Positions 7,912-18,881 of a stretch of DNA of 64,000 bases are shown one piece after another. Source of the stretch: Caulobacteraceae bacterium (GTDB lineage Bacteria; Pseudomonadota; Alphaproteobacteria; Caulobacterales; Caulobacteraceae); NCBI GenBank assembly GCA_947475465.1, contig CANJLK010000008.1, forward strand, positions 1 to 64,000, given 5' to 3'. Each line of letters opens with the position of its first letter. The stretch's first letter is position 1. The notes below the pieces were generated by a model. The model was given only the letters and a program-made list of their open reading frames with translations, did no database searches and was not told the origin of the DNA. The position numbers were made by a program, and so were the translations under genes.

Positions 7912-7927
7912 CGGCACTGTCCGCGCG
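7912..7927 (+). promoter_or_regulatory. Weak sigma-54-like site before the FlaEY-like gene
   Basis: CGGCACTGTCCGCGC has a good -24 half (GGCAC) and correct ten-base spacing to GC at 7925-7926, but the -12 half lacks TTGC. The position, about 30 bases before the ATG, would leave a very short leader. It is a tentative call. Confidence 0.3.
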
Positions 7928-7954
7928 CGGAACCGTATCCGCGGAAGGCGCGTC

Positions 7955-10801
7955 ATGCCGACCGGCATAAACAACAGCTACCTGCTGTCCCTCTACACCG
8001 GGGCGTCGTCGTCCGGCGGCTTCGACTACAGCAGTCTTGCCTTCAACCCTACGGAGACGGCGGCGGGCGCCTCCGGGCCCCGCAAGCCGGTCGCACCCAC
8101 CGCGCCTTGGGCCACTACGCCTCTCACCCCGGCGCAGACCTCGGCGGCGGTGACCAGCGCCCTGGCCGGCGGAAGCATCATCAACGAGGGCGCGGCCAAG
8201 CTCGATCTGCCGGGCGCCAGCGCCGACTACCGCAAGCTCTTTGCTCTCTATCAGGGCCTGAGCACGCTTAGCGACCTGGCCACCAAGGCTTCCTCGAAGG
8301 GGCTGACGAGCGGCGACCTTTCGAGCCTTCAGAAGACCTTCGCCAGCGGCATCGGCCAGGTGTCGACCTACCTCGACAAGACCACATTCGATCAGCTGCG
8401 GCTGGCGGACGGGGCGGTCGGCCTCTCGGCCTCGGCCAAGCTGGCGGTGCCCAAACCGACCACCAGCTACACCACGCCGCCCCTGGTGAACTCGACCACC
8501 GACGAGGTTCCAGCGTTCACCGGCGACGTTAAATTCAGCATATCAATCAAGCGGAACAACCAGATAACTGATGTTCCGATCGACCTTTCGGCGATGGATC
8601 CGCAGCCCCGCACGATCAGCAACGTCGTCAATTTCATCAACGACCAGCTCGCGGCCTCCGGCATGGCGACGCGCGTCGCCAGTCTGCGTGAACCGGGCCA
8701 GCCGCGGACCATCACAGCCGGTGGCAAGACCATCACCCTGCCGCCGACCTCCGACCAGTGGGCGATGAAGGTCAACGTCGGGACCAGCGAGGGGGTCAGT
8801 TTCAGCGCGCCGCAGACAGCAGGGGCGGTCTACCTGGCGCAGTCATCAGGCGACCCCAACCCCGACAAGAATGCGGCCACCAAAGACAGCCATGTCCAGC
8901 AGCAGCTCTTGAAGTTCCAGACGGACACCGCGAACGTCGCGGCGCCCGCGCAGGGCGTAGGGCAGACCAACTGGGTCGCCGGCCGGATATTCTCCGACAC
9001 CCTGGGCAAGGAAATCGGCGCGATCCACGCCACCCAGACCGCGCCGGATGGGTCGGTCTACATGCTGGCCGACGTCACGGCCGCCACTGGCGGGCAGTCC
9101 ATCAAGGGCAGCCAGGACGTGGCGTTGCTGAAGTACGATTCTGCCGGCAAGCTGATCTACAGCCGCACGCTGGGCGCGGCGGACAAGGCCATGGGCCTGT
9201 CGATGGCAGTGTCGGCGGACGGCAAGGTGGCGATCGCTGGCTCCGTCACCGGGACACTGGACGGTGCAGTCGACGGGCCGCTGAACTCCGGCGCGACGGG
9301 GGCCTTCTCAGCCAACAGCGACAGCTTCGTGACCCTCTACGACGCCAGCGGGCAGGAGCAGTGGACGGCGCGCCGGGGCGGCCGGGAGAATGACGAGGCG
9401 ACCCAGGTGACCTTCGGGGCGAACGGCGTGGTCTACGTCGCCGGACGGACCCAGTCGGCCTTGCCCACCACGACCGCGATCGGGGGGTATGACGGCTACA
9501 TCCAGGCCTTTTCGACCGACGCCAAGGGCGCGCCGAAAAGCCTGTTCACACAGACCTTTGGAACCGCCGGTTCAGACAAGCCGGCCGGGCTGGTCGTCGA
9601 TGGCGACAATCTGATCACCGCCAGCGCAGAGGATGGTCACGGCGTCCTGCGAAGCTTCGACCTCTCCAGCGGGACTCCCGTACTCGCGAACACCCGCGAC
9701 CTCGGCGATCTGCAGGGCGGTTCGATCGCGGGCCTGGCGCTGGATGGGGCCGGCAATGTCGTGGTCTCCGGTACGACGTCCAACGCGGCGCTTTCCGGCG
9801 GCGTCATCACCCAGGCCGCCAGCGGAGGGACCGACGGCTTCATGGCCACCATGGCCGCCGACCTGACTGCGGGGCCGGGCGATACAATCGCCTACTACGG
9901 CGGCGCCGGCGACGACCAGGTCACCGCGATGGCGGTTAGCAATGGCGAAGTCTGGCTGGCCGGTCAGGCGGGCTCAAGCGCCATGGGTCCGGGCGGCGAC
10001 GCGCCCCTGGGGACGAAGGACAGCTTCCTGACCAGCCTCGACCTCGCCACCGGCGCGGTGGACTGGTCGCGGCGTTTCACGGGGCGGGACGGCATGTCGA
10101 CGCCGACGGCCATCGCGGTCGCGGCTTCCGGCGCCAGCATTCTGGACAAGATCGGACTGCCCAGCGGGACTCTGACCCTTAGCGACTCCCAGCAGCTGAC
10201 GGCTCAGAGTTCGCTGCGGGCCGGCGATACCTTCACCATCAAGGCGGGTGACGGCGTGGCCCGGAAGGTCACCATAGATCGCGACGAGACGCTCGATACC
10301 CTGTCCCAGAAGATCCAGCGGGCCAGCGGTTTCGAAGCCGCTGTCACCTTGCCCGTGGTCAACGGGGTCAAATCCCTGCGGATCGCCCCGCTCAATCCCC
10401 GCATGACCATCGAGATCGGGGCGGGCGCCGGCGGCAAGGACGCCTTACCGACCCTGGGCCTGGCGCCGGGGGTGATCCGCGCGACCGTCACCACCACGAC
10501 GTCGGCCGGCACCCAGACCCTCCCGGCCGACGGCAAGAGCATGCTCTATGGGCTGGGACTCGACAGCAATCTCAGCCTCGCCAACGCGGCCCAGATCAGC
10601 CATGCCCAGTCCGAACTCGCCACGGCCATGGGGGTGATCCGCAAGGCATATCAGGCGCTGGTGGCGGCCGCGACGCCGCAGACCGCCCAGACAGCCGCTG
10701 CGAAGGCCGGCAAGGCGACGGGTCCGGCGCCCGCCTATCTCACCGCGCAGATCGCCAACTACCAGGCCGGGCTCGCACGTCTGACGGGCGGTGGCGGATA
10801 G
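7955..10801 (+). CDS. flaEY: FlaEY-like flagellin-cluster protein with beta-propeller and IN-like motifs
   Basis: A 948-residue protein next to the flagellins, matching in size and place the Caulobacter regulatory protein FlaEY. Residues ~190-240 (FSISIKRNNQITDVPIDLS, then ISNVVNFINDQLAASG) look like the flagellin-hook IN motif of FliD and flagellins; a second one lies at ~755-800 (RAGDTFTIKAGDGVARKV, then LDTLSQKIQRASGF). Between them, about residues 340-710, repeats such as GSVYMLADVTA, GKVAIAGSVTG, GVVYVAGRTQS, GNVVVSGTTS and GEVWLAGQAGS fit an SBBP-type beta-propeller. The C-terminal helices (QISHAQSELATAMGVIRKAYQAL) resemble the ends of hook-associated proteins. There is no signal peptide. 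I infer a filament- or hook-associated protein exported by the flagellar apparatus; the historical name says regulator. The flaEY identity is from memory of the cluster, not from alignment. Confidence 0.6.
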   Translation: MPTGINNSYLLSLYTGASSSGGFDYSSLAFNPTETAAGASGPRKPVAPTAPWATTPLTPAQTSAAVTSALAGGSIINEGAAKLDLPGASADYRKLFALYQGLSTLSDLATKASSKGLTSGDLSSLQKTFASGIGQVSTYLDKTTFDQLRLADGAVGLSASAKLAVPKPTTSYTTPPLVNSTTDEVPAFTGDVKFSISIKRNNQITDVPIDLSAMDPQPRTISNVVNFINDQLAASGMATRVASLREPGQPRTITAGGKTITLPPTSDQWAMKVNVGTSEGVSFSAPQTAGAVYLAQSSGDPNPDKNAATKDSHVQQQLLKFQTDTANVAAPAQGVGQTNWVAGRIFSDTLGKEIGAIHATQTAPDGSVYMLADVTAATGGQSIKGSQDVALLKYDSAGKLIYSRTLGAADKAMGLSMAVSADGKVAIAGSVTGTLDGAVDGPLNSGATGAFSANSDSFVTLYDASGQEQWTARRGGRENDEATQVTFGANGVVYVAGRTQSALPTTTAIGGYDGYIQAFSTDAKGAPKSLFTQTFGTAGSDKPAGLVVDGDNLITASAEDGHGVLRSFDLSSGTPVLANTRDLGDLQGGSIAGLALDGAGNVVVSGTTSNAALSGGVITQAASGGTDGFMATMAADLTAGPGDTIAYYGGAGDDQVTAMAVSNGEVWLAGQAGSSAMGPGGDAPLGTKDSFLTSLDLATGAVDWSRRFTGRDGMSTPTAIAVAASGASILDKIGLPSGTLTLSDSQQLTAQSSLRAGDTFTIKAGDGVARKVTIDRDETLDTLSQKIQRASGFEAAVTLPVVNGVKSLRIAPLNPRMTIEIGAGAGGKDALPTLGLAPGVIRATVTTTTSAGTQTLPADGKSMLYGLGLDSNLSLANAAQISHAQSELATAMGVIRKAYQALVAAATPQTAQTAAAKAGKATGPAPAYLTAQIANYQAGLARLTGGGG

Positions 10802-10866
10802 GCGGGCAGAGGGCCGGTCCTCGGCGCGAGGCTTGAAAGCCGGTCGGGCGCAGTCTAGCGAGGACC

Positions 10867-11559
10867 ATGGATTTCCTCAGGGACCGAAGGACCGTGCTAG
10901 CGCTGGCCGGCGCCGCCGTGGCGCTGGCAGGAGGGCTCCTGATCGCCTGGGTCGTCATGTCCGGGCATCGGGGCGAGCGCACCGCCGCGCCGCCCGCCTC
11001 GCAAGGCGGCCTGGTGATCGACACGTCCGGGGTCGAAAGCCCTCATATGGATTCCGCCAAGCCCCTCCGGTGCTTTGTCGCGGGCCAATTCGTCGGCGAA
11101 TTGACCCTGGCGGCGTGCGCCAGGCGAAATGGCGTCGCCACCGACGCCCTGGATGTGGGGCTGGACGCCAGCGGCGCCCTGGCCGCCGCCGACCAGGCCG
11201 GCGCGGAGTTGACGCCCCTGCCGCCGCCGGAGGACAGCGCGGGCGCCCCTCCGCAGGACGTCGTTCCGGCGCCCGCCGCGCCGCAAGCCGCACCCCTCCC
11301 AGTTGTCGGTTCGCCCTCGTCCTGCTGGCGCTATGCCGAGGCGCAATGGCGCAAGCTGCCGGCCGACATCGGCCTTGGGGCCTGTGTGCAGGCGCTGTTC
11401 GCCGGGCGTTGCGAGCGGCCGGGTGGGGCGACCTACGGCCGCTGGGGTCAGCAGACCGTGCGGCTTGTCCCGGGCCGGGTGGAGATTTCCGGTGACAACC
11501 ACAGCTTCCGCCTCCTGGCCGAGCAGGGCCCGGGTTGCGTCATCGGGCCGATCGGCTGA
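10867..11559 (+). CDS. Hypothetical membrane-anchored protein
   Basis: A 230-residue protein with one N-terminal membrane segment (about residues 11-32, VLALAGAAVALAGGLLIAWVV) and the rest predicted periplasmic. A first small domain includes LRCFVAGQFVGELTLAACARRNG; a Pro/Ala linker (residues ~118-150) separates it from a C-terminal domain with SCWRYAEAQWRKLPADIG and cysteines at CVQALFAGRC and CVIG, which could form disulfides. It starts 65 bases after the FlaEY-like gene on the same strand and precedes a small lipoprotein gene by 32 bases, so these may share a transcript. Function unknown. Confidence 0.65.
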   Translation: MDFLRDRRTVLALAGAAVALAGGLLIAWVVMSGHRGERTAAPPASQGGLVIDTSGVESPHMDSAKPLRCFVAGQFVGELTLAACARRNGVATDALDVGLDASGALAAADQAGAELTPLPPPEDSAGAPPQDVVPAPAAPQAAPLPVVGSPSSCWRYAEAQWRKLPADIGLGACVQALFAGRCERPGGATYGRWGQQTVRLVPGRVEISGDNHSFRLLAEQGPGCVIGPIG

Positions 11560-11591
11560 CAGTCCAGGCGTCCTTCGTGTAGGCTGACGGC

Positions 11592-11978
11592 ATGAAACGC
11601 CATTTCCTGACCGCCGTCCTGCTCTGCGCCGCCGCCCTCGCAGGCTGCGCCAAGCGCACAGAGCCGCCCGGCACGGTCGGGGTCTGTTATCACGTGGTCC
11701 CGCTGAAGGACGGCAAGCTCCGTTACAACCGGTTGACCGACGCGCCCAACATCGAGACCTGCGCCGCCAAGCTGGAAGGCATGCGGCTCCAGTTCCTGCG
11801 AATGGGGGGCAGCACCCAGAACATATACGGCGCCTACCAGGCCAATTTCCTGTTCCTGGAGCCACAGGGCGTCATGACGTCGACCAGCCTGGAGAGCCCG
11901 CGCTTCACTCTGCTGGTGCGCACCGGCGACGGGCGGTTGGTCATGCCCACCGCGATCCCGCAAGGGCCGTCGCAATAG
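11592..11978 (+). CDS. Small lipoprotein, function unknown
   Basis: A 128-residue protein with a lipoprotein signal: MKRHFLTAVLLCAAALAGCAK, where LAGC is the lipobox and Cys19 the predicted lipidated residue. The mature part contains a pair of cysteines (GVCYHVVPL and IETCAAKLEGM) and ends in a hydrophilic tail. It probably sits in the envelope. It directly precedes the SOS box and ssb but has its own frame and start. No domain recognised. Confidence 0.7.
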   Translation: MKRHFLTAVLLCAAALAGCAKRTEPPGTVGVCYHVVPLKDGKLRYNRLTDAPNIETCAAKLEGMRLQFLRMGGSTQNIYGAYQANFLFLEPQGVMTSTSLESPRFTLLVRTGDGRLVMPTAIPQGPSQ

Positions 11979-12011
11979 GCCAATCGCCTGTGGACGCATG
12001 CTGGCGGACGT

Positions 12012-12026
12012 GAACATAAGAAGAAC
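12012..12026. promoter_or_regulatory. LexA (SOS) box upstream of ssb
   Basis: GAAC-ATAAGAA-GAAC at 12012-12026 is the complement of GTTC-N7-GTTC, the direct-repeat operator used by LexA in alphaproteobacteria. It lies 85 bases upstream of the ssb ATG, in the promoter zone. ssb is a known SOS gene in Caulobacter, which supports the call. Confidence 0.85.
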
Positions 12027-12110
12027 AAAGAGCTTGCCGAACTCTTAACGCGCCGCTAAGCGTGGGGCAGGGCTGACAGCCCGCAATCACGGAAGCTTAG
12101 GACAATCGAC

Positions 12111-12593
12111 ATGGCGGGCAGCGTCAACAAAGTGATCCTCGTGGGCAATCTCGGGGCGGATCCCGAAATTCGCTCCCTGACCTCCGGCGACCGCGTCGCC
12201 AACCTGCGGGTGGCGACCTCGGAAACCTGGCGCGATCGCAGTTCCGGCGAGCGCAAGGAAAAGACCGAATGGCACCGGGTCGTGGTCTTCAACGAGAACA
12301 TCGTGAAGGTCTGCGAGCAGTACCTGCGCAAAGGGGCGAAGGTTTACATCGAGGGCTCGATCCAGACCCGGAAGTGGGCCGATCAGTCTGGCGTGGAGAA
12401 GTTCTCCACCGAGATCGTGCTGCAGAAGTTCCGCGGTGAACTGACCATGCTGGATGGTCGCGGCGATAACGCCGGCGACAGCGAAGGCGGCGGGTACGGC
12501 GGCGGGGCGGGCTTCTCAGCCGGCCCGAAGGCCAGGAGCTCAGCGCCGCGGGAGGAATTCTCCGCCGATCTGGACGACGAAATCCCGTTCTAG
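12111..12593 (+). CDS. ssb: Single-stranded DNA-binding protein
   Basis: A 160-residue SSB. The OB-fold occupies about residues 1-112, opening [19 protein letters not shown] and containing [19 protein letters not shown] and [14 protein letters not shown] Gly-rich linker follows ([13 protein letters not shown]) and the protein ends in the acidic tip DLDDEIPF, which recruits replication and repair partners. It coats ssDNA as a tetramer during replication and repair. SOS control is indicated by the LexA box at 12012-12026. Confidence 0.97.
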   Translation: MAGSVNKVILVGNLGADPEIRSLTSGDRVANLRVATSETWRDRSSGERKEKTEWHRVVVFNENIVKVCEQYLRKGAKVYIEGSIQTRKWADQSGVEKFSTEIVLQKFRGELTMLDGRGDNAGDSEGGGYGGGAGFSAGPKARSSAPREEFSADLDDEIPF

Positions 12594-12600
12594 AATTTCG

Positions 12601-13050
12601 CTAGCCCGCCGGCTCCGCCGGGCACTCGTCGCCAATTCGGCGGGCGATGGTGCGGGCGCGCACCGGCACCGTCAGGCCCCCGAACTCAGTCTCGATGCGC
12701 GCGTCGAGGCGGAAGGTGTCGGCGGTGAACGCGCCCTGCCCAGAGATCGGCACAGGCTTGCCGTCGCGGGTCTTGCAGCTGCCGGCCAGCCGGATCTTGC
12801 CGCCGCCGATCTCCCGGGTCGGATAGGTGCAGGTGTAGATGTGGTTGCTGGGTCCATTCATGAACTTGGCCACGTCGGCGGGGCGGATGCAGCGCCGTTC
12901 GACCTTCTTGGTGGGGAAGGGCGAGGTGACCTGGTTGGTGGTCTCCCAATAGCCGGGCTGAATGCTGCTCTGCGCGGCCGCTGGAGCGCAGATTGCCGCG
13001 GACATGGCGAGGGCGGACAGTGCGGCGATGAGGGACGTGGAAGGCTTCAT
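12601..13050 (-). CDS. DUF3617-family exported protein
   Basis: A 149-residue protein with a signal peptide (KPSTSLIAALSALAMSAAICAPAAA, cleavage near AAAQ). The mature part starts IQPGYWETTNQV, the typical 'pG.We....' opening of DUF3617, and has two cysteine pairs (ERRCIRPADVAKF, YTCTYP, GSCKTRDGK, DECPAE). The family is periplasmic and of unknown function. The frame is open to 13227, but the upstream part overlaps the neighbouring gene and lacks a signal, so ATG 13050 is chosen. It is convergent with ssb, eight bases apart. Confidence 0.8.
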   Translation of the reverse strand: MKPSTSLIAALSALAMSAAICAPAAAQSSIQPGYWETTNQVTSPFPTKKVERRCIRPADVAKFMNGPSNHIYTCTYPTREIGGGKIRLAGSCKTRDGKPVPISGQGAFTADTFRLDARIETEFGGLTVPVRARTIARRIGDECPAEPAG

Positions 13051-13126
13051 GGTCTTTCGGTCTAGCAGTAGAATCCGCCTGAAGTCTGGCATGTCCGCCT
13101 GAACGCGCGATGACTGGCGGCGGCTG

Positions 13127-14203
13127 TCATCTGGGGTGGGTGTCAGATTCCGCGGGAGCCAGGGAGCCGAGGTTGGCCTGCCGCACCACAGCGCCGGCCT
13201 CGTCATAGAAGAACGGCAGATAGGCATAGCGCCTGCCGGCCGTCACGGGCTTCGCCTCGTGCTGCAGCGAGCAGGAAAACACCACCGCGCCGCCCGTCGG
13301 GGCGCGATAGGTGCGTGGCCCGAACTCCGGGAAGCACAGTTCGCCGCCTTCGAACTCCTCAGCATTGAGGTTGATTGAGCAGGCGAAGCGGCGATGGGCC
13401 GTGCCCGGCGTCTCGTTGTCGCGGTGGGCTCGGAAATAGCCCCCTTCAGCGGCGTCGTAGCAGGCCACGGTGTAGCGCTCGAGGCGTGTGGCGTGGAACT
13501 GGAAGACCTTGGCGAGCTCCGGGATGAGCCGCCGCGACAGCCGCTCGCGCACCTGGGCGCGCAAATCGGAGTCCTCGATGCTGACGTCGCGACGGCTCTT
13601 GAAGCTGTCGAGCACGCCGACGGTCCGGCCGGCGACCTCGCGCATCACGCCAGAGGGCAGGCCGCCCTTCGCCTCGTAGTAGGCGATCAGTTCACGGCAA
13701 AAGTCCGGCTCGAAGACCCTGGCGAGGACCAGCACTGGCGCGTGCAGTGTGACACCGGCGTGGTCGGCCACGGCGGGCAGGTGGGAGATCCTCGCGAAGA
13801 TCGAGGCCGCCTCATCGAGCGGCGCCTGGGCCAGGACCCTCAGGAAGGGATCGAGAAGCAGCCAGTGCGCGTCGCCGTCCGCCGCGCCGTAGAGCCGGCT
13901 GACGGCCTGGTCCTCGTCGAGGAACCAGCGAAGGCCCGTGGCGTGGTTGCGGGCCTGGGCGATGGAGTGGGGGTCGGTCAGGACAAAAAAGGCCGCCAGC
14001 TTGTGGTCGTCGAACAGGGCGCTGTGAGCCTGGTAGGCCGCGAAGGCGGCCTCCCGCTGCGGACCGGGACCGGGGAGGAAGGCCAGCAGGATGTAACGCC
14101 CGGCGACCGTGCTGAAGTTGAAGGCGGGATTGTTCGGCGCGCGCACGACGAAGGGCGGGGCGAATTCGCCGACCACCAGCTTCGGGACCCAGGGCGTGGT
14201 CAT
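13127..14203 (-). CDS. Thioredoxin-fold / 2OG-Fe(II) dioxygenase fusion, copy B
   Basis: A 358-residue protein. Residues ~1-155 resemble a peroxiredoxin/AhpC-TSA fold (GEFAPPFVVRAPNNP, GRYILLAFLPGPG, LAAFFVLTDP, WLLLDPFLRVL), but there is no cysteine at all in this part, so it cannot act as a peroxidase. Residues ~160-345 are a prolyl-4-hydroxylase-like 2OG-Fe(II) dioxygenase domain with predicted iron ligands His260 and Asp262 (FRAHRDNE) and His315 (LQHEAKPV), and an Arg at 324-325 for 2-oxoglutarate. It overlaps the upstream paralogue by four bases (ATGA), so the two are co-translated. The substrate is unknown; hydroxylation of a protein is a guess. Confidence 0.8.
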   Translation of the reverse strand: MTTPWVPKLVVGEFAPPFVVRAPNNPAFNFSTVAGRYILLAFLPGPGPQREAAFAAYQAHSALFDDHKLAAFFVLTDPHSIAQARNHATGLRWFLDEDQAVSRLYGAADGDAHWLLLDPFLRVLAQAPLDEAASIFARISHLPAVADHAGVTLHAPVLVLARVFEPDFCRELIAYYEAKGGLPSGVMREVAGRTVGVLDSFKSRRDVSIEDSDLRAQVRERLSRRLIPELAKVFQFHATRLERYTVACYDAAEGGYFRAHRDNETPGTAHRRFACSINLNAEEFEGGELCFPEFGPRTYRAPTGGAVVFSCSLQHEAKPVTAGRRYAYLPFFYDEAGAVVRQANLGSLAPAESDTHPR

Positions 14204-15264
14204 TGGCTGGCGGTCTCCTGCCTCAGGCCCACCCGGCGCTGATAGTCGGCGAGGACCGTGGCTCCGGCCTCGTCGTGCAGGAAGGGAAGGAAGGCGAATC
14301 GGCGGCCCGCCGTCACCTGCGTCGCCTCGTGCATGAGCGCGCAGGAGAAGACGACAGCGCCGCCGATCGGCGGACGATAGGTCTGCGGACCGAATTCCGG
14401 AAAGCGCAGATCGCCGCCCTCGAAGTCGTCGTTCAGGTTGATGGAGCAGGCAAAACGGCGGTGTTCCGTGGCGAAGGTGGTAGAATCCCGGTGCGCGTGG
14501 AAGACGCCCTCGTCGGAGGCGTCATAGCAGCTCACCACATGACGTTCGACGCGGGTGGCCGAGAAGCCGAGCGCCTTCTCGATGGCCGGGAATAGCGCGC
14601 GCCGGAGCCGCTCACCAACCTCGGCCAGCAACGACGGCTCGCGGATGAGCACATCGCGCCGGCGCTTCAGAGGGTCCATCACCGCCCGGGTTCGGTCCCC
14701 GTCGTCACGCATGACGCCGGTGAAACGCCCGCCGTCGGCCTCGTGCATGGCGATCAGCTGAGCGCAGAGATCGGGGTCAAACACACGCGGCGCGATCAGC
14801 ACCGGGGCGGGCGTGGGCGCGCCGGCGTGGTCGGCGGGGGCAGGGAGGGCTGAAAGACGTTCAAAGACAGACCCGGCGTCCGACAGGGGGGCGGCGAAAA
14901 TGACCCGCAGCATCGGGTCCAGGAGCAGCCAGCCAGGCGCCTCTTTCCCATCGGACTCCACGGCGCCGTAGAGCCGGCTAACCGCCCCGTCCAGGTCGAG
15001 GAACCAGCGCAGTCCTCGCAGGTCGCGGGCGCTGGCGGCGGTCTGGGGATCGCGGGTCACCACGAACGCACTCAGCCGCCGGTCATCGAACATCGCCAGG
15101 CTGTCGGCCAGCCGCCGCATAGCCGCTCCGCTCGCCGCGTCGGTTCCAAGCGGCAGGAAGGCCATCAGGACATATCGTCCGGCCGCCGTGTCGAACACGA
15201 ACTGCGGGTTGGAGGGCGTCGGCGCGGTGAACCAGGGCGCGGGCTCGCCGGATTGGGGCAGCAT
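14200..15264 (-). CDS. Thioredoxin-fold / 2OG-Fe(II) dioxygenase fusion, copy A
   Basis: A 354-residue paralogue of the next gene, with the same order of domains: an N-terminal cysteine-free peroxiredoxin-like part (GEPAPWFTAPTPSNP, GRYVLMAFLPLG, LSAFVVTRDP, GWLLLDPMLRV) and a C-terminal 2OG-Fe(II) dioxygenase with predicted ligands His258, Asp260 and His312 and Arg321/322 (TAGRRFAFLPF). Both retain complete iron-binding sets, so both should be active. It is the first gene of the pair, transcribed away from gyrA. The shared layout points to a tandem duplication followed by divergence. Confidence 0.8.
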   Translation of the reverse strand: MLPQSGEPAPWFTAPTPSNPQFVFDTAAGRYVLMAFLPLGTDAASGAAMRRLADSLAMFDDRRLSAFVVTRDPQTAASARDLRGLRWFLDLDGAVSRLYGAVESDGKEAPGWLLLDPMLRVIFAAPLSDAGSVFERLSALPAPADHAGAPTPAPVLIAPRVFDPDLCAQLIAMHEADGGRFTGVMRDDGDRTRAVMDPLKRRRDVLIREPSLLAEVGERLRRALFPAIEKALGFSATRVERHVVSCYDASDEGVFHAHRDSTTFATEHRRFACSINLNDDFEGGDLRFPEFGPQTYRPPIGGAVVFSCALMHEATQVTAGRRFAFLPFLHDEAGATVLADYQRRVGLRQETASQ

Positions 15265-15333
15265 CGTGGATCCTTTTCGCCTCCTATGTAGGCCGTGCCG
15301 GCCTGGCGGTCACGACCCCCGCGGCGCGGCCCT

Positions 15334-15359
15334 CGCGCGTACGTGCGCACGCACGCACG
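15334..15359. other. 26-base alternating pyrimidine-purine tract (Z-DNA-prone) before gyrA
   Basis: From 15334 to 15359 every base alternates pyrimidine and purine, starting CGCGCGTACG and ending in CGCA-type repeats, with the 10-base palindrome CGTGCGCACG inside. Such CG/CA tracts flip to Z-DNA under negative supercoiling. It lies in the 174-base spacer between the dioxygenase pair and gyrA, about 80 bases before the gyrA start. Confidence 0.75.
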
Positions 15360-15438
15360 AGCGTTGGCTTTGGGGGCTTCAGAATGCTAACAACAACACT
15401 TACGTACACAGTCCGATTCTAGCGGCGAATTCCCTCCC

Positions 15439-18243
<2,805 letters not shown>

Positions 18244-18321
18244 GCGGCTGAAAAGTTTGGGCTTGCCAAGAGGGCGGGCCATGGCGAAATCCGTAGCCGG
18301 ACTGTTGGGGGACCAAGGCGC

Positions 18322-18816
18322 ATGACCCGTATCGGGCTCTATCCGGGCACCTTCGACCCGATCCACAACGGGCATTCCGATATCATCGGCCGCGCGGTGA
18401 AGCTGGTGGACAAGTTGGTCCTTGGGGTGGCGATCAACGCCGGCAAGGGGCCCATGTTCAGCCTTGAGGAACGGGTGGCGATGACCGAAGAGGCTGCTCA
18501 GCCGCTTCGAAACCGCGCGGAGATCGTGGTCATGCCGTTCGAAGGCCTGACGATGCATTTCGCCCGCGAAGTCGGCGCGAGCGTAATCGTCCGCGGCCTG
18601 CGCGCCGTGGCGGATTTCGAATTCGAGTTCCAGATGACCGCCATGAACCAGCAGCTCGACCGCGAGATCGAGACCGTCTTCCTCATGGCCGACCCCCGTC
18701 ACCAGGCCATCGCGTCAAAGCTGGTCAAGGAGATCGCCGAGCTGGGGGGTGATGTGTCTCGGTTCGTCAGCACGCACGTCCGCGAGCAGCTGATGGCCAA
18801 GGTCGGCCGCGGCTGA
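18322..18816 (+). CDS. coaD: Phosphopantetheine adenylyltransferase
   Basis: A 164-residue protein with the nucleotidyltransferase motif GTFDPIHNGH at residues 9-18 and RGLRAVADFEFEFQM, both diagnostic for CoaD, which transfers AMP from ATP to 4'-phosphopantetheine in coenzyme A synthesis. Length matches the family. It begins 78 bases after gyrA on the same strand. A GGGG-rich patch (gttgggggacc) sits ahead of the ATG as ribosome site. Confidence 0.97.
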   Translation: MTRIGLYPGTFDPIHNGHSDIIGRAVKLVDKLVLGVAINAGKGPMFSLEERVAMTEEAAQPLRNRAEIVVMPFEGLTMHFAREVGASVIVRGLRAVADFEFEFQMTAMNQQLDREIETVFLMADPRHQAIASKLVKEIAELGGDVSRFVSTHVREQLMAKVGRG

Positions 18817-18881
18817 TCCCTCGCCGTCCCGGCCCGCGAGGGCTGGCGCACGATGCCCGCCGCCATTACGAAGTGTCCCCG

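Noticed and set aside
12045..12059. TTAA-N7-CTAA near ssb as a CtrA site
   Set aside because: One half is mismatched and the rest of the consensus is absent; a single weak match is expected by chance.
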